This document shows positions 12,201-26,900 of a stretch of DNA of 64,000 nucleotides, one piece after another; position 1 is the stretch's first letter; each line of letters starts with the position of its first letter. Where the stretch lies: positions 682,001 through 746,000 of the forward strand of contig JANEZZ010001897.1 in assembly GCA_026122225.1 (NCBI GenBank), read 5' to 3'. This DNA is from Heloderma charlesbogerti. Taxonomy: Eukaryota; Chordata; Lepidosauria; Squamata; Helodermatidae. A program made the position numbers and the translations under genes. The notes beneath the pieces were generated by a model that was given only the letters and a program-made list of their open reading frames with translations, did no database searches and was not told the DNA's origin.

Positions 12201-15200
12201 GCCACAAGAAAAACACAGAAGTGAACAAGGTGTCCTACAGCAGATGGGTCTGTACAATTTAATATAGACTGGCTTGTCAGGGTTTGAAGAAAGGTCTGTT
12301 GATTTAGTTCAGGGGTGCAGAAACTCAGGCCATGGGTCCAAATCCTGCCCTCCTGGGGTCCACCAGGTTGCCCCAGACGGCCACACCCCCTTTCCCTGGC
12401 CATACCCCCTTTCCCCCAGCCACTTAATGTTTGGTGGTTTTCTGGCTTTTGTGCAGCTTTTTCCCCATCCTAGAAGGTTGAAATGCCTCTCCTAAGGCTT
12501 AGTTATTGGCTGCAAGGGCTTTAGGCTAAAATATGCTGGCATTTTTAGTATTTTGGGCCCTGCAACTTTTGCCATCAGCCCTGCCCGCCCCTGGAATGCG
12601 GCCCTGAAGAGCTTCTCTGAAATGGAATTTGGCCCTTGGGCGGAAAGAGGTTCTGCTCCCCTGCTTTAATCAGTCCCCAGACTTTCAGGCTCTGCTCTCA
12701 GCAGGAACTTCCAAACCCATACCCTTATTCACACCAATTCCATCATAGTATATTATGTATTGCACAACATTCCAGCGGGACTGTAGAAGGCTGCTTTAGA
12801 CTTCTAACCTAAAGTTTTCCCTAAATAGTCCTCATGCACTATTCAACAAAAGTGAAACGTTCGTAAAATTACTCACACGACCATACGGGAAAGTCATCCA
12901 CACTTTCAAAGATGGCTTCAGTCCAATGACAAGAATCTGCAATTAATCATCATCGTCATCACTAAACCTTGTGTCTGACAATATTTTTCGAGTATTTCAA
13001 AAAGGGTTGCCACGTGTATAAGGCAGGTCACCTTTGTTAAGGAAGCCATTGCCAGCAGGGAGTATTGGGTGATGGGATGGTCTCTCAGTTCAGCCTTTGC
13101 ATGTAATGGCTCAATGCAGCAAACTTCTCCCTTAGAACCACTGAACAAGCAGCGTGACTCGCATGTTCTCACACCCATGACTCTCCTGAGAGCAAAGTAC
13201 AAAGCATAAGAAAAAGCTACAACTAGTGGAGGGTGGTGGCGTTGATGTCAGTGGGGTGGTGAATCTCCTCCAGATTTCAGTCAACACTCTAAAGGAGCTA
13301 TGCACCTTGGATAGCTTCTTTAAAGTTCTGACTGAAACCTGGAGCAGATTCACCACCCCACTGGCATCAGAGCCACCAGCCTCCACTGGCTACAATATAA
13401 TACAGCAACTCTTGCATACAGAAATGGTAAGTCTTGTGCTTTAAGTGTTTCTCATGCCATTTCAGGAATGGTATAATAATTACCTTTGCAGGTCCAGCAC
13501 CAAAGATACTGACCAGCAGACCATTTGTGGTTAGCCTTCTGTAGCTACTTTTCATACTGTCCCAAGTTGACTCTGGGCACTGAAGCAGCTACAAAGAACT
13601 ACTATCAAGAAACAGAGCTAGCGCAGAAACCTTTAGTAGCATAGTTTACATTGCTGTTTTTATATTTATGTTTATAAACTATAAACCTAATTTATATTGC
13701 TTAAAGTAAAAACTCAGTAAGAGTTGCTTTGTCCCAATCCTTCAGGATGGAAGAGATGAGAAATCAAAACAGAATTTGCCTTGCTCCTAACTATTGCAGG
13801 TGTTGTCAGATAATACATCAAGTCTCACAATAATTAAGTAACACGCCCCCCCCAATGCTTTTCAGCCGAAATGGTAGGTACCTTCCTGATGTAGCAACAC
13901 CACATAAAATTGAGGCCAAGGAACCCAACTCAGGGTTACTTTATATATTACCTAATCCACACATAAAACACATATCCATAGAGAATTAGCATGATGGTCT
14001 TAATTTATCCATATACATGTTAAAGAACTGTGTCTACACATACATGTGGGAATTCTGTGGCATATCATAGCTTCACATGCATACCCAGCAACTTACACAA
14101 ATATTATTCCTTACATTTATATCCTATTCTTCCTCCAAGGAGTTCAGAGCTCCAAACATAGTTCTATACCTTCCCCCAATTTTCTCCTCACACTATGAGG
14201 TAGGTTAGGCTGAGAGTATGATTGGCCCAAGATCATCCAGTGAGCTTTATGGCTGAGCAGGGATTTGAAACTGGGTCTCATCCATCTTAGCCCAACACTC
14301 TATACCAGACCAAAAGGTCCATCTATTCCAGCCTCCTCCCTCCCATGCAGGCCAGCAAATTATTTCCAGGAAGCCCACAAGCAGGATGTGAAAGAAATAT
14401 CCCTTCCGGGTCTTTGCTCCCCAGCAACTGCATACAAAGACTATTGCTTCTGAATCTGGAGGGTCTGCACAGCCATCATGACTAATCCCCATGTGAGTTA
14501 CAATCAAAAATTAATATGCTAGTCCCATACAAATGTACCTTCTATGTGGTGATTCTGTAACATATAAAGTAATTGCAAGCCTTTGAAGAGGAGGCAGTTT
14601 CTGAAGCAGATCAATAACGAGGGATTCTTGACAGAACAGGGAAATATGCCTGCACTCAAGCCATCTGTTTATGTTTTTCTCTCAACCCCTTAACCTTGAA
14701 ATCTTGAGCACAACCTGGTGTTTGGAATACTGCATCTCCAGTTCTTAGAAAATACTTCATTCTACAGATTTAATTTTCAAAATTCGGTTCCTCCTACAAT
14801 AAAGACATATGTTCTTACTTGAAAGACAGTTCAAATACTGAGCCTCCACTGTCATTGCAAATTGCTAGAGTTGGATCATCTGTAAACTGAACAGAACATT
14901 AGTTTTTCTCCATGAAAATATTCACAACAACAAAAAAGCATGCACAGAGTTCTTCTGCTAACTTCCTTAACATCCTCCCACTTGCCTGTTCCACATTCCT
15001 CAAAACCAAATTAAACCTTATTTGCTCAATACTACCCAGTACTCTCATGCCTGACAACACACCAATTTTCCCAGTACAGTTCACCAATTTCTCTCCCATT
15101 TCCCAACTCAAGTGCCTTCCCTCTCCACTATCCTACAGCATATCCATGTGCTAGCAAGGTAACAATAACACCATGATGCTATTCAAATTCTGTGGTCTGA

Positions 15201-18200
15201 AAGAACAACATAATGGTATGAAGTATGCACAATTTATTAGCATCAGAAAGACCTCACATAATTTGGTGGGCTTTTTAGTGCAGCAAAGACAGCTTCGAAA
15301 ACAGAGCAAATGAATATTTGTTACCTTGATGTGTAAAATCGCTGTTCCTGGAGGATGAGCATCTGTTATTGATCTCAAAAGCTTTCCGCTGGCCAGATCC
15401 CACATTGTAATCTATAAGCAAAAGACTATTAATTCTCTTTAATACAAGCTCTTATTACCAAAGCATAAAGACTACTATGAGAGGTTTGCCAAACTACCCC
15501 ATCATGCAGCCAAGTGTAATTAATCAGTGTCCCCTTTTTTCCAACATTTCCAGGTGAGAAGACATGTCATACTTTATACATTTTCAGAGACTGGCCCAAT
15601 TTAGACTCCATTTGCTCTGATTGCCATGGTTTGGCAAGTGTTGAATCCTGCAGACTCCTTCCCTCCTCACCCTCTTTCCTGGTTAGTGATAACTACGTTG
15701 ATTGCAATGTTTGAGCTGGCATAGTTAACAAATTACTGCTAACCATAGTTTTGAGAGCAAGCTAGAGAGTGAGACCAGGATTAAATCCCAGATTCAATCT
15801 CTGGTTTGAAAGCAAATATGGTTAACAGGAATTAGAATTATGACATGACAGTAAACCACCGTGATTGCTAACTAGGAAAGGGAGAAGTGGATGAGCCCAA
15901 GTGGGAAGGAGGAGAACAGTGTACAAATCCTCAGGATTCCCCTAACTGCCAAATCATGTGTAAACTGGGCAAATATTTATCCACCAGCTTAAAAACAAAT
16001 GCTGAGAAACACCTGGTTCGCACATAGAGCCATCTCATGGTTTGTTTAGCTCATAGTTAACCCATGGCTTGCTGTGGTACTCAGGGTTTGTCTGGCAGAT
16101 GATTGAATAGACCGCAGTTTGTTTTCTAAGTCCCTAGATTATTTGTTTCCCTTCTTCTTCACCTGCTCCCTCCCTGTATCTCAAATACCTTTGCAGCAGT
16201 GTAGTACTACCACTCTTGCCTGGCGAAACAACCCATGAACAACCCATAGTTCTGGGTTCACACATGACAACCCATGGTTTAAACATCCCAGAGTTCACAG
16301 CCCAACAACAATCCCCAGGTTCTCTTTCTGGGTTGTTTGTGGTTAACAAAACATGGTTTGTTAACACGGCTGAGTTTGCACATCATAACAACCCAGGATT
16401 CACCAGCCCTTATGTGCAAACCCAGCCAAAGAGTTCTGAGACTACTTACTCCCGATTTCCAAAAATGTAAGAAAATATTATTTGAGTGTACATTGTGGGA
16501 TACATGTGCTGCTAACTTCTGATCTAGATTATATTTGTGCTCATTGACCTTAATATGCTCTAGATAAAACTCTCTCTGTAATGAAGGACATTGGTAGACA
16601 AGCCCGATCAGAAAGCCAGTTTTCAAGTTTTGAGCAAATAACAAAAACTGCATACAAAAAATCACCATGTTCCACAACCAACATTAAGTGTAACTGAGCT
16701 CAGTGGGTCTTGCTTCTAAGCAAGCAATCACAGAATCGTGCTGCATATCAATATTACCTGTCCTTTTGCAAAACCACAAAGTAGCCTTGAACAATCACTG
16801 TTGATACTAAGAGCAGATATAGCCCCATACTGTGCTCCCACTGCAGTACTGCCCAAACAAAGCCGAAGAGCCTGGTTAGGATCTAAACAGAAAGTTAACA
16901 AATGGGTACATAAATATTATGAATTAGCACTTCAGTTCTGGAAATGATAGATATATACATCTTGAACTGGCTTAGTTCAAACCCTCTGCAGGCATTCGCC
17001 TGCAACAGGAGAGGGCTAAAATTGGAGAGATGAGGTGGGCACAGATGCAAGCCCCAGTGCCCCCAGCACCTCTTAGAGACTTTCATGCAGTTAGTCATGC
17101 AGGGATGCTGGGAGTGGGGCTTGCACGCATGCCCACATCCCCTCCCCAGTTTTAGCACTCACCTGCTGCAAGTGAACACCTGCAGAGGCCTCCAAACATC
17201 ACATTTTCAGTTATTAAACCATGGTTTGGAGAATTGGCAACATGCTGTAGGCACCATCCCTCCAACAATCAGGAATTTCACCCATGAAAAATTTGAGGTG
17301 AAAGAAGCTTTTGTGGAAAGTGAAAAATAAGAAGGAGCAACAATGATGTGATTTAAAGCTAAGTGTTAGAATGTAAAGTTCTAATATGGAAGAGGAATGA
17401 CAGCCAATGAAGCACACAAAACAGAGGAGTGACATAGTCAGTGCTATGAAAGGAGCCCAAGGATGTGAACAAGGTGCTTGGTCAAGACTAACTAACCACT
17501 TGTGTGTTCAACTGTTGCCCATCATGGCTTATTAAATCTAACAGGGAAGGGATGCTGTGGCTGGCTGTGTCCAGGAGGTTATAAAAACCTCCTTGAGAGA
17601 GGGAGTGGCCCTAACCTTTTAAAGAGAGGCAATAATTCGACCATTCTTGAACAAACCTATCCTGGGCCCAGAAGATGTTAACAGCTTAAGGTCAGTGGCC
17701 AAATTTTCCTTCCTGGTAAAGTGCTTGGGAGAGTCACTTTTGAATGATTATAGCATGTAATGGTGTTTTCATTTCAAGCTATGGCAGCAAAGCATCAAAG
17801 AGCCTATGGAATCAATGTTGAAGTCACACCAAGGTCTGATTTGCACATTATATTTTGTCTATATGGAGATAGATACTACATTAAAAAAATGCTCAAGTAC
17901 ACCATTAACATGCAAATTTGGAGCTAGGATTTCTTTTACTACAAGTACACAAGCTGAAAAGTGATTTCATCTAACTCATGAATTTATGGCAAAACACACA
18001 GTTGTACCAACTTCTCGTACTATTGTATGTATTTAATACACTGAAATTTACACTGAAACATAGAAACCTTACCAAGTCTATCCACCTGTATCTGGAAATC
18101 ATGAATGTCTACCACAACTGTGTCAAAGGTAGGCCATGATAAAAAGATACAGATATTCTGTTTTACTCCCCTTTCCCATACTCAAGGAATACGTACCCGT

Positions 18201-20847
18201 GTGGTAAATAGTTGTGTCCACATCAGAGATGTAAGTGATTAAAGGACTTGAAGGCATCAACCAAGATCATGGTATAAACCAGAGGTGGGCAACACGTAGG
18301 CTGTGGTCCACATGCGGCCCCCACATTTCAGGGTTTTTTAAATCCCCCAGCACCTGTGCCTCCCCTCACAGGTGCTGGGGGGAAAGGCCATTGTAGTGGC
18401 TACAGAGTGCCAAAAGGGTCACATTTAGCTTTTTTTAAAGCTAAAGTTGATAGTTTTGGCATTCCATAGCCACTACAATTGCCTTTTCCCCCCCAAGCGC
18501 CTGTGCGGGAGGCATAAGGCAGGGTCTAGGGAGCAAAAATGGCCCCCGGACCTCCCACAGTTGCCCACCCATGGGGTAAACAATCAAGAATCACAGTACA
18601 TTAAGGGTATAGTGGGATCTTCAATTTTGACTTCTGATGTGTCAACAGGCATTTTTGACTGGAAAATACTGGTATCAATAACATCCATAGTCTACAGAAA
18701 TTCTTAGTTTCATTTTATGCCTCTTTTTCTTCATTCAAAATTGTAGATAAGCCCCATGGCCATCTCCCTCCCCCTCCAATTATATGAATTCACAGGAACA
18801 CAACAGGTGCTGGCTGCCCTGTGGTCCAGGATGTTCTGCAGCCTTGTGTACAAAGTCTCCAATGGAACGGTAGATTTCAACCTATTAACTTTTGGCAATT
18901 ACCAACACTGAGGAACAAATAAAGGAATCCAGATCTGCAATACCTATACATCAATGCCACTGAAAAAACTACTGTGCTAATTGGCCATAGCACTCTTACT
19001 ACAGGATATACAAGTCACAAAATTAAAAGCATTTAAGTTATGGAATCCCCTTGAGAGTTAACATTATTATGGGTTAAGAAAATTGTTCTTAACCTCCCTG
19101 CTGCAATGCATATAAAGCTCTCCTATACACATTTATCTACATCAGCCAGCAACCGTCTAATTTTGAAGTACTCTCACAAAGCCTCTGGAAAGAAAAACGA
19201 AACTGAGCCCTAGGTGAATTAAATAATGGAAAATACAAGATGTAATGCAGAATATATTCAAACTGGCCTGACCCACATACACAGAGATGTTCATTTACTG
19301 GCCTGCTGACAAATTTGCCAGCCAGATATTCTGTGGGTATAGTTTGACCTGGGTCTAACCCATCTCTAATAGGAAAGAAGGTTGGTTTGCATAAGTAGGC
19401 TACCCTTATTATCTGATATAATTTTAATATACCAGGCTGAAGACTTCTTCATATATTAAAATTCCCTTTTGGCATCTTCAGCAAAAACTATCACGGATCT
19501 TATGAGTAGATACATCCCAAGATGACATTATAGGGAAATTGAATAGCTCAACATCAAAAACAGTTACAGAATTATACCCAGCCTTCTCTATTCTGTAGAT
19601 CTAGAAAGCACGATTTTGCTAGATGTTGATCTGCCATAGCTTTTTCCAGGGCTGGCCCTCTCATGAAGCAGGATGAACTCCTGGCCTCAGGCAGCTGATC
19701 TGTAAGGGCAGCAGATCCCACACACCCTTCTGACAGGAGGGCTGTGTGTCCTAATGTTGCTGCAGCAGCTCACGCTCCTCTTTCTCCCCCTGCCCCCGCA
19801 CAGCTGCAACTCCTCTTTCCCCCTTCCGCAATGTACCGTGTGTATGCAGAAACTTATTTTGAATTGTATCAAGTTTGTTTCTACTAGAACTACCTCAAAT
19901 AGCTGCACCATATAGTAAGCAAGTCACAATTTTGGCAACAAACGTTTTGAACATCAGTTCTGTTAGACGATGACCCTCAGTATAAAAATAAAATAAAAAA
20001 TATAATAAAGCTTCATTATGGATCCCAATGAAGATTTCATAGAACCATGGAATCAAAGAATAGTAGGGTTGGAAGGGGCCTATAAGACCATCAAGTCCAA
20101 CCCCATGCTCAATGCCGGAATCCAAGTCAAAGCATCCCTGACAGATGGCTGTCCAGCCTCGTCTTGAATGTCTCCAGTGTGGGAGAGCCCACCACCTCCC
20201 TAGGTAATTGGTTCCATTGTCTCAAATCAAGTGTGCCAAAAATGAAGCCCTAAGTACTTCAATGAATGACACTGTTAAACTCTATGACCATCCGGTGGCA
20301 AATGTGGTGGTGGCTGTTGAGGTCAATGTGGTTCTCTGTCTAGTTTTAGCATGGAATTTCTTGCCCAAGCAGGAATCAAACCTATCTTTTATTAAAAGCC
20401 ACAGATAAAAGAGTTGTCTCTTCTTCAGGAAGGTTTTCCAGCATAGGGAATAGTTTCAAACTCATACAGAGTTTGCCATAAATTACTGTGTACTATGAAC
20501 ATATGGCCCTGAATTATCATCTACTGTCTCAAAATTCAGAACATTATTGTAGCCCAGTTTAACATGTGCAGCTGTTCATGCAGATTACATGCACAATGCA
20601 ATAGTACTATACCTTTGCCTTCTCAGTCCATGAGGAAAAAAGTCAGAAGAGAAAGAAAAGTCAGAAATCAATACAGAGGAAATAAAGGAGACAGAAACAA
20701 CACACTGTTATTTCCAATAAAATGTCTCTGTTCAGCAGGAAGCCCATCACAAATCAGTTTCTGCTGGCAGGGAGATGGGGTGCATATCAATATATTTGTA
20801 ACGAGAGGCAAAAACAGTGTACCCAGACAAGACATTCTTCAAATACC

Positions 20848-20906
<59 letters not shown>

Positions 20907-23900
20907 TGTGAGTGATAGGAGTCATCTTGTTTGAACGTAAATTTCTTTTTAATGTAGAAAGCTTGCAAGTCAACACAGTCTTAAATTATCAGCTATAGTA
21001 GTTATAAAAATACATGATATCATTTACATGTAGTGTTTCCTACTAAGTCTGCAGTACCAGATAACTAGGCATATCGGTATTATTTATATAACCAAATATA
21101 ATTTCTATATCTTCGTATAATTTTGTTCATACTATTACACAGAATACTCCACGGAAATTACATTTCAAATTACTTTCTAAGCTTTGAGCAATTTTAACAG
21201 GTACTCTTACTTACCAAATATCAGCGCTAGACCATGGGATGTTCCCACTGCTATGAGACTTGATGCTGCCTAAACAAACCAAAGGGCAGGGCGGGGGGAT
21301 CAAATGTAGATGCATTAGACACTTCAAGCAGTGCAGAAAATAATAACTAGTGCTAAGATTTTGTGAACGTTTTGAGTCAGCAAAAGCTGAAACTAGCATC
21401 TATATATCTAAGAGATTCAGCACCTACGGAGTTGGTTTAAATATAATGATTCATAAACAACTAAATCAGAGGTGCTTGCTGAACAAAGATGAAGATTATC
21501 TCACAAGGAGAACTGACCCACATGATCTTGGAACAAGTGACTAGATTATAATTACCCAGGTATACATTAGGCGGCAACCAGGCTTTTTTTTTCATTAAAC
21601 CTTACTTACTGGCCTGGTTTGAACATGGTGTTGGACTATGATTTAACATTACATGCAGGAGCCTTGGGCTCATACACTCCCCTCCCCTCTGGCATGGCCA
21701 GAAGGAGATCAGAAGTGCTCACTTCTGTTTTCGATTACCATTACATCTGAACCCTAAACTGCGGTTAACCTTAACTAAGATTTATTAAAACAAGCCAACT
21801 TCATAAACCATGGTTTGAAGCTGGCTTGTTTCAGTACACCATCATTAGGACTAAACACAATTTGTTTAACTGTTTATTAATCAATTACCTTTCTATACCA
21901 CCCAATAGCCAAAGCTCTCTGGGCAGTTCAGAGACAGTGCTACAGTATAGTTAGCTAAAAATGAAAACGAACACCTCAGGTCTCTTTGCAGATGTGCTGT
22001 AGGAGGAGAAATGAGGTGGGAAGTGCACAATGCTAAGCCACAGATCAGCGTTATGTCCAATTGCCTGAGGCATCTTATCACAGCCTACTGTGAACTATTT
22101 GAATACTGCAAAGTCCTTTGTTTTGTATATGGCTTAATCACATATTGTACTCACTCTGCATATTAATACAAATAAAATAATTTTGGAAAACAGGTAAGGT
22201 AGGAGTAAGACAGACTGTACTTTAGGAACATTAATACTGAAAGTGAGATGAACTAAGCATTTGAACGTGCTATAGTCCATGGGGTCACGAAGAGTCGGAC
22301 ACGACTGAACAACAACATAAACATGTATAAGCCACAAAATATTCTGGAATTCTTCACAAACTTACTATTGCAGTAGGTAAGCCAGCATCTACTTTGGCCT
22401 GAAAGAAAAAATATATAATGAAATATATCTGTCAAAGAATACTTCGAAAATGTACACTAGGAGTAATCACACTTATCAGTTTAAAATAAAAAGATTATCT
22501 GCACGTCAGATATACTTATCTGAGGCTTCCCAATGTAACTTTTCATATCTACCCCCTTTGGCCTTTCTTTGACTTATAGTTGCCACTATCTAGCCCAGTA
22601 TTTTCTACTCTGCTGAAAGTGGCTCTCCACGGTCTCAGGCAGAGGCATTGCTTATGCCCAATACCAGGATTCTTTTAAATAGATATGCCAAAACCTGGGA
22701 CCTTATGCATACAAAGCTTATGTTTTGACCAGAGACTCAGACTCAAACATACCACCCACACCTCATATGAGGACTGTGGGAATTTACCTAGTTAGGGCTA
22801 CATAGGCTACTCTAGAGTGGACTTTGCTTTATACATGGACTAGAAGGTGCCCATAGACTACAAGGGCCACATGAACTCAATGCAGATTGACAACTAAGTG
22901 GGGTTTAGAAATCAGGATTAGAATTATGTACATCCTCCCCCTCCCCCTGACTTTGCCATTATGTGTGATAATCACCAACATGGGTTAAAAGGAGCTCAAA
23001 ACTCTTGGAACCAATTTTTAAGAGATCACCTAGAGTCCTTTTAAGCTATGCAACAGTGACACATAATGCTGAACCGAAGTAGGAAGGCAGTGGGAGGGTG
23101 TGCTCGATCCCTCATCCTAAACCCTAAGCCCCAAGCCCCAGTTAATTGTACATCTGTACGAGGCTGAGCAATTTTCAGCTGAATCCATGTTAACCATCTC
23201 CAACGGTCATGACCAGCCATGCGCATGTCAAAAGTATAGGCACAGGCAGGAACACCAGGAGATGCTCAAGAACAGCCTCTCTCACTGGAATTGTGATCTA
23301 ACTGCTGCCTATCATAGATCCCCAAGACACCCAGTTCAAGTGTTCAGACGTACAGAAATATGGATACTTTTTAGTTGCCATAATGTTGCCAGTGCTGCAC
23401 AGAATTTAATGAATGCGCCCCTTCAAATCAAATATGTTCCTCTTTTAGCTATAGCACCAGACTGAGTTGTTCAATGTGTCTGACTATCTTTTAAGCAACA
23501 ACAGAATTTATAGAGGAGTTAATCTAAATATTGTGCTCCAATACATTTTGGAGCAAGGACATACCTCTTCCACCAAAGACTGTAGTAGTAACTTCTGCTA
23601 TGGAAACTAGGAACACAAACTAAAACATGCATGGAAATATACACAGTTGTCTTGTACTGAGCCAGACAATTGATCCATCTAGCATAGCCTTCCTCAGCCT
23701 GGTGCCCTCCAGATGTGTTGGACTGCAACTCCCATTATCCCCAGCCAGCATGCTGGCTGGGAATGATGGGGTTACAGTCCAACACATCTGGAGGGTGCCA
23801 GAATGTAGAAAGGCAATCCAGCCCATTACTGCCTACTCCACTGACAGTGGCTCTTCAAGGTCTCTGACAGTTGTTTCTTAGCCCCCCAAATCAAGATATT

Positions 23901-26900
23901 TTAAACTGGAGATGCCAAGGCTCTGGGAATTTACACATTAAGTTTATGGTCTACCACTAGGCCATTCCCAGCTCGTGTATTGCCTATGTTGCCCATTTAC
24001 CACAACAGACAATCCTGAAATAGGAGAAAAGGTGCTTACTGCTGCAGATACTATTTGTGCGGAAATTCCTTTCAAAATTGACAGTCGGATAACTGAGCCA
24101 TGGACAGAGAAGGAATCACGAAGTTTCTTCTTCCTTCGTAAAGCAAGGACACTATATTAGAATCTAATAGTACTTTATTCTACATGTATAACCAACCAAG
24201 TAAGATGCTCTATGTTCCATAGTTCGATACAGAACTATTAAACTTTTTTGAAAGAATATAGAGAAGACAAAGAAATTAAGGACACAATCCGATATTGAAG
24301 TTCCACCAGCTGAAGGGTTATAGGGTTCAACAGAAGCCTTGTTACACTGGTGGAATGCCAGATACACTGCTGCCTTGACATGTGACAGCACAAGACCTTA
24401 GTCATGCCATTGGAACTCTTCATCAGCAGAATGGCTGACTTGGGGTGGAGTCCAAGACAGCACAGGAGGCCACACTTACGCTGTATCCCATGCCCCTCTA
24501 ATTCATGGCCACCCTCCTCCCCCAGGTGGGGTGTAATCTCCCATCTCCTGCTTCCCAAACCCATGTTAGCGTGTGTGTGTGTGTGTGTGTGTGTATCTGC
24601 CCTTGTAGCATGTCTTGGCCCCTCTCCTTGGCTGCTTGACAAAAATGTATTTTCCTCCTGGGGTGGCTCTTGAACTCTTGCCCGAGGGAGGGCTGTGTGT
24701 GCTCTCTGCATATGTTCCGCTCAGGGAGCTATGTGGGTGCTGTGTTGCATGGGCCTTTGTGCGTTATACTCCTCACGCATACTGTTTTGGTGCACAAGGG
24801 GATTCAAAATCCTACCTGGAGGGATACTTGGGGCCTGGAAGTAGCAGGGCCATTGCTGGCTGAGGCCCTAAGGCTGATGGAGTGGGGGTACTGTGGTGTC
24901 ATCTTGCATGTTGTGTGTGTGGTGATGTATGGATGTGTGCTGGGGGCATGTCATCATCATGAGTTCATTGGCTCCATGTGTTTATGTGTGAGTGGGATTA
25001 TAAGACACACACACATGGGGACAGTGTTGCTACTACAATGCCCAACTGGTAGGCACTGGTAGTTTTTCCAGGGATACCAAGTGTCCAGCTGTTGTTTTTC
25101 CACCATTTTTGTATTTTCTGTTATTGTGCTTTCCCTCATGGGCTGAGCATGCAGTGGACACAGTGGCCATTCCACCAGCATAGCAACGACCAGAATAATG
25201 CGTATTGGGTTGTTCTGCCCAACTCCTAGCAAAAAACATGCATGTTATTTAAATAAATCTCTTTGTTCAGCCAAAGAGAAGTACCCAAAGTAATTGCAGG
25301 AAAACCATTTCAGATTCACGTCCAAGCACCAGGCCAGTTAAAAACTTGCAAATTGACAAGAATCTTACCATACCATACTTTGAAATGGCCATATTGCCTT
25401 TTGCCTAAATATTACATAAACAGAAAACGTTTACGACTCAGTGGGACATAAGAGAATCATCTATCAATTGGTCAAGTTCTTTAGAACAAAGATTAAATAA
25501 CCTCTTGCAAGTAACAGGGAAAGTTAAATTTAAAGTAATTAGACACAGCAGTTCTTTGCCCAAATGTATTCTAAGAGTCCAATTCTAGACCTTGAAAGTG
25601 ACCAGTTTGGCCCTCTCAGGCTGCAGGTCGGATCATCCCATCATCAATATGAACAGAAAAGCCAAGAACAGAGAACGAAGCCAGAAGAATTGCTCCAATT
25701 TAAACATAAAACATCTATCCTGTAGAGATGGATGACAGATATTTAAAGATACTGAAGTTACAAGTCTTCTCATACTCCTAAGTTCAGGAAACACCTATTT
25801 AATTAAGCACAGAGGAAAACAGCGCTGAACTGATACTGCCACAAGAGCCTTCTATACCATGCAGTTTATCTTATCTGGCTTTATCTGTCACCACCAACAC
25901 GTAAAAGAGTTACCGTTTTGATTCAGTGGTTGGTAATAATCAAATCCAGAATCAGTGCCAGTAATCATAGGCTTCACATGCTCACTTGACTCCTAAAAAA
26001 ATCATTTCTAAAGTCTACATCACAAAGCTGCCATAGAAACACATTTGCCAACAAATGGTTACCTTTTCAGGTGGGTCCTATCTCCACTGTCAGAGCTTGC
26101 CACAGAAGAAGTATCATATGAATGAGTGTCAATGTTATCAATGTTTAGAAGAGAAGGATCTTCAAGAACAAATGGCTCTTCATCATCATCAGTCTAAGAG
26201 AGAGAAATACACAGCTTGCTAGTCATCTACATTCAGCTTTCCAATACAATAGTACAATTTAAGTTAGCAATATTACTTACAGTAGTACTGCCTGGGTTTG
26301 TCATCCACAGGCTAGGCAAGCCTTTATTTACCAAGAACTCTGAACACTACTGGTCAGTAAAGAAAGCCACACATAACCAGAAAAGAACATGCAATGCTGA
26401 TTAAGTGTCTTTACCGGGACTCGCTATTATTTACCAGGGTAGTTCGAGAGTAGCATCATGTTACAGGAAGTAACAAGTGGATGGGTGGGTGTGCAAGTAG
26501 TGCTTCTGCTTTACTCTTCTGGCATAGTGTGTGAAGGAGGGATTCATACTGCCCTGCTCAACTCACCTCATTTAAAATACTTTCCAGTGTTGGAGGAGTA
26601 TCAACCTGAGGAATATCAAACTCCTTGTCATCTATCTAGATGAAGAAAAGAAACATTTTAAAGCTTTATAAAGATGTTGGCTGACAGCTTTCCACAGTGA
26701 AACATGTCATGCTCCTTATTGCTCTTGTTCTAGGTGTTTTTTGCTGAACATTGAAGCTTTCTAAAGGAAAGTTTTCACTGGGAGCTCCAGCACAAGAGAA
26801 TGTATGAAAAATGAGGAGTTTGAACAAAGTAATGATACAGACTGTTTCTGAACACAAATTTATATTATATACACATACCAGAGATATATGTTATGGTTGA

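Noticed and set aside
20564..20905. 113-codon plus frame ending in IYIYIY and CVCVCV
   Set aside because: Translation of the (TA)n(TG)n microsatellite.
24238..24711. 157-codon minus-strand frame with HTHTHTH run
   Set aside because: The run is the (GT)12 microsatellite and the rest lacks homology; it overlaps no splice-bounded exon.
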